Source of the DNA: Eshraghiella crossota
GTDB lineage: Bacteria; Bacillota; Clostridia; Lachnospirales; Lachnospiraceae
Length of the DNA: 64,000 nucleotides
Assembly: GCF_025148445.1 (NCBI RefSeq)
Contig: NZ_CP102270.1
Coordinates: forward strand, 744,001-808,000
Reading direction: 5' to 3'
Position 1 is the first letter of the stretch, and each line of letters starts with the position of its first letter. Below, piece by piece: positions 53,945 to 62,233 of the stretch. A program made the position numbers and the translations under genes. The notes beneath the pieces are model-generated. The model searched no databases. It was not told the origin of the DNA and saw nothing but the letters and a program-made list of their open reading frames with translations.

Positions 53945-55606
53945 ATGTTATCAGATTGTTTTAACAGATTAAATTCAGAAGATTATACAGAATTTATTTT
54001 CAGGGATAATTATTTTTCAAAAAAAGCATTGGAGGAAGTCTCAGACTACTGTGTTACGTATTTAAACAGTAAGTGGTCAATCATCAGTGTCAGAAATGAC
54101 CTTGTGGGAGATCCGGTATACGGCAGATTCAGTTATGCTGTTTTGCCGGGGATATATGGTCTCAGTGATTTGGGTGCTGTGAGTGCAGCCGGTGTGATTA
54201 AAGTACGGGAACAGCCGGTACTTAGCCTTAAAGGATATGGAACCTGCGTTGCAATAATCGATTCCGGAATTAACTGGAGACATAAAGCATTTTTAAATGC
54301 TAACAATACAACTAAAATAAGAGCATTGTGGGATCAGGATACCAACATGGTATATGACAGTGTAAAAATTAACGAAGCCCTTTCTACCGGAGCTGATGAT
54401 ATACCCGGAGATGAAATTGGACATGGAACATTTATGGCAGGCATTGCCTGCGGAAGTGAAGATGTGAACAATCTTTTCTCCGGGGTAGCCCCGGCAGCAG
54501 GGCTTATTGTTGTTAAATTACGTTCTGCAAAAAGATTTTTAAGAAATTTTTATTCTGTTGATGAGAATATACCGGCTTACTCGGAGGCCGATATAATGAG
54601 GGGACTTCAGTTTGTGTCTGAATATATTGAATCCAACAGGGTACCGGCCTCAATAATAATAGGAGTCGGAACGTCACTTGGCACACATTACGGATATTCA
54701 CCTCTTTCTGATATGATAAGGGATGAAACAGGAAAAACAGGAAGGTGCATTTCTGTAGCAGCCGGAAATGAGGGCAATGAACGACTGCATTTTAAGGGAG
54801 TTACCGATGGCATTAATCCGATAGGAGCGGAGCTTAGGATAGAACCGGGTTTAAACGGGCTTACAGCCAATATATGGTCCAAGGCACCTGTTGTATATTC
54901 TTTGGAAATTATTTCTCCAAGCGGACAGATTGCAGGTAGATTTCCGGTTAAAAATGAAAGCCAGCGTACATTTTTTGTATTTGAAAATTCTACAGTGTAT
55001 GTATACAGCAGAAGAACAGAAAGCATATCGGGAGCTAATCTTATTACAATAAGAATGAGAAATCCGGCGGGAGGAATATGGAAATTTAATCTTTATCCGA
55101 ATATCAAAGGGCATACTGAGGCAGATATATGGGTTATGAACCGGGGATTTCTCAATGAAAACACATATTTTATTGTTTCGGATCCGGAAGACACGATTGT
55201 TAATCCCGGTAATCTTGTGGAAGCAATTACAGTTACCGCTTATGACTACAGGGATAATACCATATATTTAAAAAACAGCAGGGGTAATAACTGGTACGGA
55301 CTACCTAAACCGGATTTTGCGGCACCGGGAGTCAATATGACAGGTCCGTCACCTATAGGAACGGATAACTATGAGATAAGAAGCGGAACAAGTGCCGCCG
55401 CTGCATTTTACGGGGGAATTGCCGCCTTGCTTCTGGAGTATGGTATTGTGAATAATGCTATACCTTATCTTAGGACACCGGAAATTAAAACTATTACCAT
55501 AGCAGGCTGCGTGCAGAAAAATAACATTGAATACCCTAATAAAATATGGGGTTATGGGATGGTAAATATACTTAATTCCTTAGAAAGACTGAGGGAGGAA
55601 CTGTAG
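53945..55606 (+). CDS. Subtilisin-like (S8) protease, Csp-like
   Basis: A 553-residue protein without a signal peptide. The triad is intact: Asp106 in VAIIDSGINW, His160 in EIGHGTFMAGIACG and Ser483 in RSGTSAAAAFYGG. A short N-terminal region (1-90, with LPGIYGLSDLGAVSAAGVIKV) may act as an intramolecular chaperone, and a beta-rich insert occupies about 290-420. This is the architecture of clostridial Csp germination proteases and related paralogues. It lies 39 bp after metQ, has no ribosome-binding site, and converges on the cotJ spore-coat operon, which supports a sporulation or germination role (inference). Confidence 0.85.
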   Translation: MLSDCFNRLNSEDYTEFIFRDNYFSKKALEEVSDYCVTYLNSKWSIISVRNDLVGDPVYGRFSYAVLPGIYGLSDLGAVSAAGVIKVREQPVLSLKGYGTCVAIIDSGINWRHKAFLNANNTTKIRALWDQDTNMVYDSVKINEALSTGADDIPGDEIGHGTFMAGIACGSEDVNNLFSGVAPAAGLIVVKLRSAKRFLRNFYSVDENIPAYSEADIMRGLQFVSEYIESNRVPASIIIGVGTSLGTHYGYSPLSDMIRDETGKTGRCISVAAGNEGNERLHFKGVTDGINPIGAELRIEPGLNGLTANIWSKAPVVYSLEIISPSGQIAGRFPVKNESQRTFFVFENSTVYVYSRRTESISGANLITIRMRNPAGGIWKFNLYPNIKGHTEADIWVMNRGFLNENTYFIVSDPEDTIVNPGNLVEAITVTAYDYRDNTIYLKNSRGNNWYGLPKPDFAAPGVNMTGPSPIGTDNYEIRSGTSAAAAFYGGIAALLLEYGIVNNAIPYLRTPEIKTITIAGCVQKNNIEYPNKIWGYGMVNILNSLERLREEL

Positions 55607-55627
55607 AAAAGATGGAAACATAATTGA

Positions 55628-55671
55628 GGGCACCGCACTAATTTCTTAGTGCGGCATCCCTTTATGCTTTT
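55628..55671. terminator. Bidirectional terminator between the S8 protease and cotJC
   Basis: A 9-bp core stem CCGCACTAA / TTAGTGCGG (55633-55641, 55646-55654), extended by GGG/CCC after a mismatch, serves the plus-strand gene. Its reverse complement can terminate readthrough the other way. TTTATGCTTTTTT follows on the plus strand. Confidence 0.75.
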
Positions 55672-55672
55672 T

Positions 55673-56269
55673 TCAGAAATTAACGGAAGGATTGAAAGCA
55701 TAGATGTTTTTCTTATTAAGCTTATCAGTTGTTATATTCAACGATTCTCCGAAACGCTGGAAGTGCACGATTTCACGTTCCCTAAGGAAGCGGAGGGGTG
55801 CTACAACATCCGGGTCTTTTATAAGTCTTAAGAGATTGTCATATACGACTCTGGCCTTCTGTTCGGCAGCCATATCCTCCACAAGGTCACATACAGGGTC
55901 GCCCTTTACCTGAAATTCACAGGCATTAAACGGAATACCACCTGCTGCCTGAGGCCATACACCAAGGGTATGGTCAACATAATATGGGGCAAAAGCCGAG
56001 TTCTGTATCTGCTCAGGCGTAAGATTCCTTGTAAGCTGGTGAATCATTGTGGCAATCATCTCGAGGTGCGCCAATTCTTCTGTAGCGATATCGGTAAGGA
56101 CTCCTGCAACCTGCCTGTCACCTATTGAATAACGCTGTGACATATATCGCATGCTTGCACCTGCCTCACCATCCGGACCACCGTACTGGCTTATGATCAA
56201 AGCTGCGGTATTGGCATCAGGAGTTTTGATGTTAATCGGAAATTCAAGTCTTTTTTCATAAATCCACAT
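55673..56269 (-). CDS. cotJC: Spore coat manganese catalase CotJC
   Basis: A 198-residue protein beginning MWIYEKRLEFPINI, the CotJC N-terminus, with a ferritin-like manganese catalase core. Metal-ligand helices are visible as EAGASMRYMSQRYSI, DIATEELAHLEMIATMIHQL and DMAAEQKARVVYDNLLRL. The protein is a component of the spore coat or inner coat and may detoxify peroxide. It is the third gene of cotJA-cotJB-cotJC, starting 1 bp after cotJB. It ends at a shared convergent terminator. Confidence 0.92.
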   Translation of the reverse strand: MWIYEKRLEFPINIKTPDANTAALIISQYGGPDGEAGASMRYMSQRYSIGDRQVAGVLTDIATEELAHLEMIATMIHQLTRNLTPEQIQNSAFAPYYVDHTLGVWPQAAGGIPFNACEFQVKGDPVCDLVEDMAAEQKARVVYDNLLRLIKDPDVVAPLRFLREREIVHFQRFGESLNITTDKLNKKNIYAFNPSVNF

Positions 56270-56270
56270 A

Positions 56271-56534
56271 TCAGCACGCTCCTTCCCAAGGCCATGGAGT
56301 CGAAATCCATGTCCAGTAATTATCAGAGGTTACCTGAGTAATGGTAAGAGGTCCGTATCGTCTGGTATATTCGATTATTAAAGAATTGTAAGTGTCCCTG
56401 AGGGAAGAATATGTCATAAGGGAATCGGTATCTTTTGGGTGGGTATCCAGATATAGACCAAGGTCTGTAATTGCAAAACCATATTCCATGATTTTTTTCA
56501 TAAGCTCTTTGCTGTCCATAATTTTATTATTCAT
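56271..56534 (-). CDS. cotJB: Spore coat protein CotJB
   Basis: An 87-residue protein with the CotJB pattern: KIMEYGFAITDLGLYLDTHPKDTDSLMTY, then YNSLIIEYTRRYGPLT and a terminal WTWISTPWPWEGAC. CotJB is required with CotJA and CotJC for a coat layer. Its ATG overlaps the stop of cotJA (ATGA), and cotJC follows after 1 bp, so the three are tightly coupled. Confidence 0.92.
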   Translation of the reverse strand: MNNKIMDSKELMKKIMEYGFAITDLGLYLDTHPKDTDSLMTYSSLRDTYNSLIIEYTRRYGPLTITQVTSDNYWTWISTPWPWEGAC

Positions 56535-56710
56535 TTTTTACACCCACACTTTCCGATGTAAGGTTTATCAAGCGCAGGGTAAATAGTTCCCTTTGTTAAT
56601 GCAGTACAGATATCATAGGTAGGACAGTTAAACGGCTGATTGTGAACGAACGCAATTGCAAGATAATCACATTTGTCAGACATGTTATGACCGGTATTGT
56701 ACATTTGCAT
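56531..56710 (-). CDS. cotJA: Spore coat-associated protein CotJA (59 residues)
   Basis: A short gene of 59 codons read from ATG at 56710 to the TGA at 56533-56531. Its conserved part is DYLAIAFVHNQPFNCPTYD, followed by a segment ending IYPALDKPYIG and a Cys-rich tail KCGCKK. The pattern of a compact Tyr/Pro-rich region before the coat operon matches CotJA. An AAAGG ribosome-binding site lies 9 bases upstream of 56710; a second in-frame ATG is at 56704. The stop overlaps cotJB. I could not assign a confident sigma factor promoter upstream. Confidence 0.88.
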   Translation of the reverse strand: MQMYNTGHNMSDKCDYLAIAFVHNQPFNCPTYDICTALTKGTIYPALDKPYIGKCGCKK

Positions 56711-56996
56711 GATTATAACCTTTCAAATATATTATATTACAGATTATGCGGAAGGGGGAAAAAGGTTAATGTCAGAATAAAAAGAAAAGAATAGTACAAA
56801 AACAAACAGGTGTCATAGACACCTGTTTGTAATAAGGATATATGTGGTTATCTCAGAGTTAAAACTCTAAATAAGAGGGGACAAAATGTTGAGAATTATC
56901 TCAACTCTTTATAAATAGAGTTTAATCTTAATCTGAATATTTTTCAATGTTTATTTATCGACAATAACGAACATCAAAATTTTGTAAATTGTCGAA
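56711..56996. other. Gene-free stretch between cotJA and the DUF4364 gene
   Basis: It holds the cotJA leader (56711-56760), the strong terminator hairpin at 56797-56830 and a group of short palindromes at 56855-56922: AGAGTT-N2-AACTCT, GTTGAG-N6-CTCAAC and AACTCT-N8-AGAGTT. No open reading frame or known RNA family is recognisable. The palindromes would lie in the 3' untranslated region of the minus-strand transcript. Confidence 0.5.
56797..56830 (-). terminator. Terminator of the malic enzyme-YhcC-DUF4364 operon
   Basis: A 13-bp perfect inverted repeat (ACAAACAGGTGTC at 56802-56814, complement at 56818-56830) with a 3-nt loop. On the minus strand it is followed by TTTTTG, so it ends leftward transcription before cotJA. 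Confidence 0.88.
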
Positions 56997-57512
56997 TTAC
57001 ATAAGGTTTTTAAATGTATACTCATATATATTCTGACATTCTGTTTTCCATTTGTTGCACATGGATTCGGCTAAGCCCTCGTCGGGAACGGCAAGAGTGA
57101 GTTCTATTAAAGGGGCGTTGTTTTCTTTAACAATACAATGTACGGCATAATCACCGTTTGTAGTTTTGTAATAGTCCGCAGTTGTATTGGCAGTCTGTTT
57201 AAGTTCATATCTGTTATCACGGAGAAAAGAGTCAATTTCGTTTTTTATGTCATCTGATATTTTACTGCCGAAGAAGTCTAGCATTTCTTTACCTTTCGGA
57301 GTTATGGAATAACTTGTATTACTGCTTGTTACAGATACATTAATCAGTTCATCCTCCTGAAGATTACTTATTATAGTAAGTACCGTAGGATAATCGGTAT
57401 AACCATTATTGGTAAAAAAATCCATTATTGTGGCATTTGTTAAAGAAAAATCTACCTTATTCAACATATATAAAGTCATTAATTTGTATAATATAGCTGC
57501 TTCAACTGCCAT
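56997..57512 (-). CDS. DUF4364-type winged-helix protein
   Basis: A 171-residue protein starting at 57512 after AAAGGA; the open frame continues upstream into the radical SAM gene without a ribosome-binding site. Residues 1-85 read as a winged helix (ILYKLMTLYMLNKVDFSLTNATIMDFF, YPTVLTIISNLQEDELI, TSYSITPKGKEMLDFF), the pattern of DUF4364 in Firmicutes. The C-terminal half is an alpha/beta domain. A transcriptional regulator is the natural guess. It overlaps the 3' end of the YhcC-type gene by 11 bp. Confidence 0.78.
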   Translation of the reverse strand: MAVEAAILYKLMTLYMLNKVDFSLTNATIMDFFTNNGYTDYPTVLTIISNLQEDELINVSVTSSNTSYSITPKGKEMLDFFGSKISDDIKNEIDSFLRDNRYELKQTANTTADYYKTTNGDYAVHCIVKENNAPLIELTLAVPDEGLAESMCNKWKTECQNIYEYTFKNLM

Positions 57513-58422
57513 GTCTGTATTCCTTTCCTTGGTATGTATTTCTGTTCTTGAATTCATGGGATATATTATTAAGAACATTTTTTTTATCAGCACTCCACGT
57601 CGGAGCAATAAGCAGATTTTTGGGACCGTCACCTGTGACTCTGTGGATAACAAAATGGGGTGGAAGTATTTCAATCATATCAACAACGGTCTTTACATAT
57701 TCCGCCAAAGACAGCTCTTTGAACTTTGAAGAATAATAATCATCTGCAAGGTCAGTATTTTTTAATATATGTAGAAGCTGTATCTTAACACCATTAATAT
57801 TAAGGTGGGAAAGATATTTTGCACAGGCAAGGTTATCGTTCGCATTTTCACCCGGCAGCCCCACTATAACATGGACTACAACAGGAATATCCACGGCGTT
57901 AAGCCTTGCAACGGCATCCTCAAAAACAGCAAGCGGATAACCCCGCCTTATATATCGGGCAGTGGTTTCGTTAATTGTCTGAAGACCAAGCTCAATCCAT
58001 ACCGGCTTTATGCGGTTAAGTTCTGCTAACAGTTCAATTTTATCATCTTCAAGACAGTCAGGTCTTGTTGCAATGGATAAACCACATATTCTGTTATCCT
58101 GTATGGCTTCCGTAAATATTTTTTTTAGTCTGTCAACGGGAGCATACGTATTGGTAAAGGCTTGAAAATATGCGATATAACTGTCTCCTGCGTATTTTTT
58201 TGAAATCTTTTCAATTCCATAATCTATCTGATTTTTAACAGACAGCAAAGAAGAGGAGGCGAAATCACCGGAGCCTCCTTCACTGCAAAAAATGCATCCT
58301 CCGGTGCCGATACGCCCGTCCCTGTTAGGACAGGACATACCGGCATTGAGGGATATTTTGTATACTTTATGGCCAAATAATTCTTTGTAATAATCATTGA
58401 CTGAATAATAATAGCCGTTCAT
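57502..58422 (-). CDS. YhcC-type radical SAM protein (TIGR01212 family)
   Basis: A 306-residue protein. The cluster motif CPNRDGRIGTGGCIFC has the extended spacing between the first and second Cys typical of TIGR01212 proteins, then SEGGSGDF, YFQAFTNTYAP, IATRPDCL and ELGLQTINETTARYIRRGY, the usual radical SAM barrel strands. The substrate of the family is not established. It starts 1 bp after malic enzyme and overlaps the DUF4364 gene. Confidence 0.9.
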   Translation of the reverse strand: MNGYYYSVNDYYKELFGHKVYKISLNAGMSCPNRDGRIGTGGCIFCSEGGSGDFASSSLLSVKNQIDYGIEKISKKYAGDSYIAYFQAFTNTYAPVDRLKKIFTEAIQDNRICGLSIATRPDCLEDDKIELLAELNRIKPVWIELGLQTINETTARYIRRGYPLAVFEDAVARLNAVDIPVVVHVIVGLPGENANDNLACAKYLSHLNINGVKIQLLHILKNTDLADDYYSSKFKELSLAEYVKTVVDMIEILPPHFVIHRVTGDGPKNLLIAPTWSADKKNVLNNISHEFKNRNTYQGKEYRHGS

Positions 58423-58423
58423 T

Positions 58424-59584
58424 TTAGCGGATATTGTCTTTTACTGCTTTGCTTACAACGTCTGCGACTCTTGGGTCAAATGCCTCAGGGAGAATGTTGT
58501 TCTCATTAAGGTCTTTTTCATCAACAAGACTTGCGATGGCGTTAGCGGCAGCTAACTTCATATCTTCTGTTATCTGTGCAGCTCTTCCTTCCAAAGCACC
58601 TTTAAAGATTCCCGGAAAAGCAACAACGTTATTAACCTGGTTAGGAAAATCACTTCTGCCTGTTCCGACGATTTTAGCACCGGCAGCCTTAGCTTTGTCA
58701 GGCATGATTTCAGGAACAGGGTTAGCCATGGCAAAAAGAATGGAATCCTTATTCATGGAAGCAACCATTTCTTCCGTAACAATGTTAGGTGCGGAAACAC
58801 CAACAAAAATATCTGCACCTTTAAGTGCATCAGCAAGGGAACCGTGTTTCTTTTCAAGGTTGGTAACCTCTGTCATTTTTTTCTGCATCCAGTTAAGACC
58901 TTCAGAGTCAGAGGAAAGAATACCTGATTTGTCACACATGGTAATATGTTTAAAACCATATGTAAGCAGAAGCTTTGTGATTGCAACGCCTGCGGAACCT
59001 GCACCATTGACAACGACTTTACATTCTTCTTTTTTCTTGCCTGTAACTTTAAGGGCATTAATGATACCTGCCAGAACAACAATTGCGGTACCGTGCTGGT
59101 CATCATGGAAAACAGGTATATCAAGTAATGCTTTAAGTCTTTCCTCAATTTCAAAACACCTTGGAGCTGAAATATCCTCAAGGTTAATGCCGCCGAATGC
59201 AGGCGCTATATTGATAACTGTTTTGATAATTTCTTCCGTGTCCTGAGTATCAAGGCAGATTGGAACTGCGTTTACATTACCGAATTCTTTAAAAAGAACT
59301 GCCTTGCCCTCCATAACAGGCATGGCTGCGTATGGTCCTATATTACCGAGCCCCAGTACGGCACTTCCATCTGAAACAACGGCAACGGTGTTAGATTTGA
59401 TTGTGTATTTATATGCCTGTTCTTTATCTTTTGCTATGACTTTACATGGTTCTGCAACACCCGGAGTATATGCAAGGGCAAGATCTTCCCTTGTGCGGAT
59501 TGCACACTTGCTTACTGTTTCGAGTTTGCCATGCCATTTTTCGTGAAGCATAAGAGCTTTTTCATTGTTTGTCATTTTATTCAT
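58424..59584 (-). CDS. Malic enzyme (NAD(P)-dependent, short form)
   Basis: A 386-residue protein. Features are the N-terminal [20 protein letters not shown], the metal/malate site [37 protein letters not shown] and the dinucleotide-binding [17 protein letters not shown]. It oxidatively decarboxylates malate to pyruvate. It is the short form, lacking the C-terminal phosphotransacetylase-like domain of MaeB. It has its own promoter at 59620-59648 and leads the three-gene minus-strand operon. Whether NAD or NADP is used cannot be read reliably. Confidence 0.92.
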   Translation of the reverse strand: MNKMTNNEKALMLHEKWHGKLETVSKCAIRTREDLALAYTPGVAEPCKVIAKDKEQAYKYTIKSNTVAVVSDGSAVLGLGNIGPYAAMPVMEGKAVLFKEFGNVNAVPICLDTQDTEEIIKTVINIAPAFGGINLEDISAPRCFEIEERLKALLDIPVFHDDQHGTAIVVLAGIINALKVTGKKKEECKVVVNGAGSAGVAITKLLLTYGFKHITMCDKSGILSSDSEGLNWMQKKMTEVTNLEKKHGSLADALKGADIFVGVSAPNIVTEEMVASMNKDSILFAMANPVPEIMPDKAKAAGAKIVGTGRSDFPNQVNNVVAFPGIFKGALEGRAAQITEDMKLAAANAIASLVDEKDLNENNILPEAFDPRVADVVSKAVKDNIR

Positions 59585-59619
59585 CCTTTTCTTATTACAT
59601 TTTAATCAATTTATAACTT

Positions 59620-59648
59620 ATTGTATCACGCAATTTTTTTTAAGTAAA
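59620..59648 (-). promoter_or_regulatory. Promoter for the malic enzyme operon
   Basis: On the minus strand TTTACT (59648-59643), a 17-bp spacer and TACAAT (59625-59620). Confidence 0.65.
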
Positions 59649-59655
59649 TAAAGAC

Positions 59656-59685
59656 TTTACATTGATGTTTATCTGGTTGTATAAT
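59656..59685 (+). promoter_or_regulatory. Promoter for rho, with a leader of about 130 nt
   Basis: TTTACA (59656-59661), 18-bp spacer, TATAAT (59680-59685). The long leader holds a C-rich tract (TACCCCCAAC, near 59719) and a short frame at 59776-59796 with the only good ribosome-binding site before rho. Confidence 0.65.
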
Positions 59686-59775
59686 CATTTCTATCTGGAT
59701 GATCTGATTATTCTGAATACCCCCAACAATTAAGATGAATATTATAGGGTAATGACAATAATGGAAAGGAATGGC

Positions 59776-59796
59776 ATGATACATATTTATGGATAA
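59776..59796 (+). CDS. Possible 6-codon leader peptide of rho
   Basis: ATG at 59776, preceded by GAAAGGA with 5-nt spacing, encodes MIHIYG and stops at TAA 59794-59796. It is in the same frame as rho, 27 nt before the assigned start. An in-frame ATG at 59761 would make it 11 codons. Leader translation or reinitiation control is speculative. Confidence 0.3.
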   Translation: MIHIYG

Positions 59797-59823
59797 TATG
59801 TACATACTGATTATTTGATGATA

Positions 59824-61179
59824 ATGAAAGAAAAGCTTCAGACTTTACCACTTACAACATTGAGGGAAATTGCTAAAGATAAGAATATTAAGGGGACCAG
59901 CACGATGAAGAAGGCAGAACTTATTGAAGCATTGCTTGCACTTCCTGAGAATGAGTCAGGAAATGACAGGAATGACAGAAGCGATAAGCATACAGTTAAG
60001 ACCGGTACAAGCGATGATACTGTGAAACAGGAATATGATCCCGAACTTGTGGACACTTCATCGGAAGCTAACGGAATACTTGAGGTACTTGCGGAAGGTT
60101 ATGGATTTATAAGATGTGCCAATTATCTTCCGGGAGAAAATGACGTATATGTGTCACCTGCTCAGATTAAGAGATTCGGACTTAAGACAGGTGACGTTAT
60201 TATAGGTAATAAGAAGATTAAGAACCAGGGAGAAAAGTTCAGTGCTCTTCTTTATATAAAATCAGTCAACGGTTATTCCGTTGCTGAGGTGATGAGAAGA
60301 CCTTCTTTTGAGAAGCTTACACCTATATTTCCTAATGAACGTCTTCATATGGAAATATCTTCAAGCAGTACGGCTATGAGGATTGTTGATCTGATTTCAC
60401 CAATAGGAAAGGGACAGCGAGGAATGATTGTTTCCCAGCCTAAGGCAGGTAAGACCACATTGCTTAAGCAGATAGCCAAATCAATTACCACCAATAATAA
60501 AGAAATGCACCTTATTATACTTCTTATAGATGAACGACCTGAGGAAGTAACCGATATTAAGGAATCAATACAGGGTGACAATGTAGAGGTAATATATTCA
60601 ACATTTGACGAATTGCCTGAGCATCATAAGAGAGTTTCCGAAATGGTTATAGAAAGAGCCAAGAGACTTGTTGAGCATAAGCAGGATGTATGTATACTTT
60701 TAGACAGTATTACAAGACTTACAAGAGCCTATAATATTGTGGTTGCACCAAGTGGAAGAACATTGTCGGGAGGTCTTGATCCTTCATCACTTTATATGCC
60801 AAAGAGATTTTTCGGAGCGGCAAGAAATATGAGGGAGGGTGGTTCACTTACAATTCTTGCAACAGCACTTGTAGATACCGGAAGCAAGATGGATGATGTT
60901 GTATACGAGGAATTTAAAGGTACAGGTAATATGGAACTTGTTCTTGACAGAAAACTGTCAGAGAAGCGTATTTTTCCTGCAATAGATATTGTTAAGTCAG
61001 GAACCAGAAGAGAAGATCTGCTTCTTTCCGAAGAAGAACAGGAAGCTGTTGATATTATGAGAAAAGCACTTAATGGCATACGTTCTGACGAAGCTGTTGA
61101 GAGAATTATAGACATGTTCTCAAAGACACGCAATAACAAGGAATTCTGTCAGTATATTAAGAAGACGAGATTGATTTAG
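59824..61179 (+). CDS. rho: Transcription termination factor Rho
   Basis: A 451-residue protein. The N-terminal helical Rho_N (SAP-like) domain ([20 protein letters not shown], residues 4-45) precedes a hydrophilic linker. The cold-shock-like RNA-binding domain follows ([31 protein letters not shown]), then the ATPase with Walker A QPKAGKTT (about 206), [10 protein letters not shown], Walker [10 protein letters not shown] and the [20 protein letters not shown] loop. It unwinds RNA to terminate transcription. The start is uncertain among TTG 59815, ATG 59818 and ATG 59824, since none has a ribosome-binding site. The SGNH genes follow after 16 bp. Confidence 0.94.
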   Translation: MKEKLQTLPLTTLREIAKDKNIKGTSTMKKAELIEALLALPENESGNDRNDRSDKHTVKTGTSDDTVKQEYDPELVDTSSEANGILEVLAEGYGFIRCANYLPGENDVYVSPAQIKRFGLKTGDVIIGNKKIKNQGEKFSALLYIKSVNGYSVAEVMRRPSFEKLTPIFPNERLHMEISSSSTAMRIVDLISPIGKGQRGMIVSQPKAGKTTLLKQIAKSITTNNKEMHLIILLIDERPEEVTDIKESIQGDNVEVIYSTFDELPEHHKRVSEMVIERAKRLVEHKQDVCILLDSITRLTRAYNIVVAPSGRTLSGGLDPSSLYMPKRFFGAARNMREGGSLTILATALVDTGSKMDDVVYEEFKGTGNMELVLDRKLSEKRIFPAIDIVKSGTRREDLLLSEEEQEAVDIMRKALNGIRSDEAVERIIDMFSKTRNNKEFCQYIKKTRLI

Positions 61180-61195
61180 GAGACATGAGGATAAA

Positions 61196-62215
61196 ATGAG
61201 AAAAACAGTAAAAGTCATAGCTGTAACAAGCCTTAGTATTACACTTATAGGTTGTCTTGCATTTATATATATTCTTTTGAGAACTAATATAATTTTTAAA
61301 AATCAGACCGTTGCAGATGCCGGAATAAAAGACAATATCAAGCTTGAAGATGTTAGTAAAATAACAGTAACATACAAAGGAGATAAGGCTTTTGCGGGCG
61401 GAAGACTTAGAAAGGCGGACTTCGTTGTTGAAGTTACCGAAAACAACGGCAGAAAAGCAGAAATTAATGATTACAAATGTGCTGCTTTTGATGGAGATTA
61501 CAGACTTAAGGAAGGAAATAATGAAATTGTTTTTTCCTACGGTGAGAATACAGCTTCTGTAGAAGTTGAAGCCGTTAATCCGATGTATCTCGGACTGTAT
61601 GCACCTACATACGAATATAAGGCAGCCAATAAGGACAAATCAGTAGCCAAGGTGGACAAGATTGAAAAAGGTAATCTTTCGTATGCTGAGGCACTTGATA
61701 ATGTGGCATTTACTGGAGATTCACAGATTGCAGCCCTCATTTCATATAATATTCTTGAACAGAGCAATGTTGAAGCACTTGTAGGGGCATCTGCCGACTA
61801 TATGGAAGAAAAATTCAGACTTATCGTTGCAAAGGCAACAGGAAAGGATGCCATTGTTGTACATTATGGTATTAATTCTTTGTCAGCATCGGCAGAAGAA
61901 CGTGAAAGGAGAATTAGCCAGTATACAGAGCTTTTAAGCCGTCTTAAGGCTGAAGTACCGGATACAAGAATAATTGTAAGCGGAGTATTTCCGGTAAGTG
62001 ATACTATTTATAATAATAAGTTATCATTTGCTTATATTAACCAGTATAATTATGAATTACTGAAGATGTGTATCAATCTTGATATAGAATATTATTCAAA
62101 TAACCAGTATATTTCCGGACATCAGGAATTATTTTCTGCTGACGGACTCCACCTTACGCCGGGTTTTTATAAAGATTACTGGCTTAAGGATTTGATTCTG
62201 ACAATGGGACTTTAG
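61196..62215 (+). CDS. Membrane-anchored SGNH/GDSL hydrolase-like protein
   Basis: A 339-residue protein with one N-terminal helix (about 8-29), a beta-rich domain of about 100 residues (35-135) and a C-terminal SGNH domain. The domain shows AFTGDSQIAAL (nucleophile Ser in block I, about residue 181), VVHYGINSLS (Asn block) and the final DGLHLTPGFYKDYW with the Asp-x-x-His pair. It is probably extracytoplasmic and acts on an acyl group of a surface glycan. It lies 16 bp after rho and 18 bp before a second SGNH gene, leading to the MBOAT acyltransferase. Confidence 0.8.
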   Translation: MRKTVKVIAVTSLSITLIGCLAFIYILLRTNIIFKNQTVADAGIKDNIKLEDVSKITVTYKGDKAFAGGRLRKADFVVEVTENNGRKAEINDYKCAAFDGDYRLKEGNNEIVFSYGENTASVEVEAVNPMYLGLYAPTYEYKAANKDKSVAKVDKIEKGNLSYAEALDNVAFTGDSQIAALISYNILEQSNVEALVGASADYMEEKFRLIVAKATGKDAIVVHYGINSLSASAEERERRISQYTELLSRLKAEVPDTRIIVSGVFPVSDTIYNNKLSFAYINQYNYELLKMCINLDIEYYSNNQYISGHQELFSADGLHLTPGFYKDYWLKDLILTMGL

Positions 62216-62233
62216 AACGAAAGGAAAACAGTT

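Noticed and set aside
58434-59246. 270-codon plus-strand frame opposite malic enzyme
   Set aside because: It is antisense to a clearly conserved enzyme, and its translation shows no domain.
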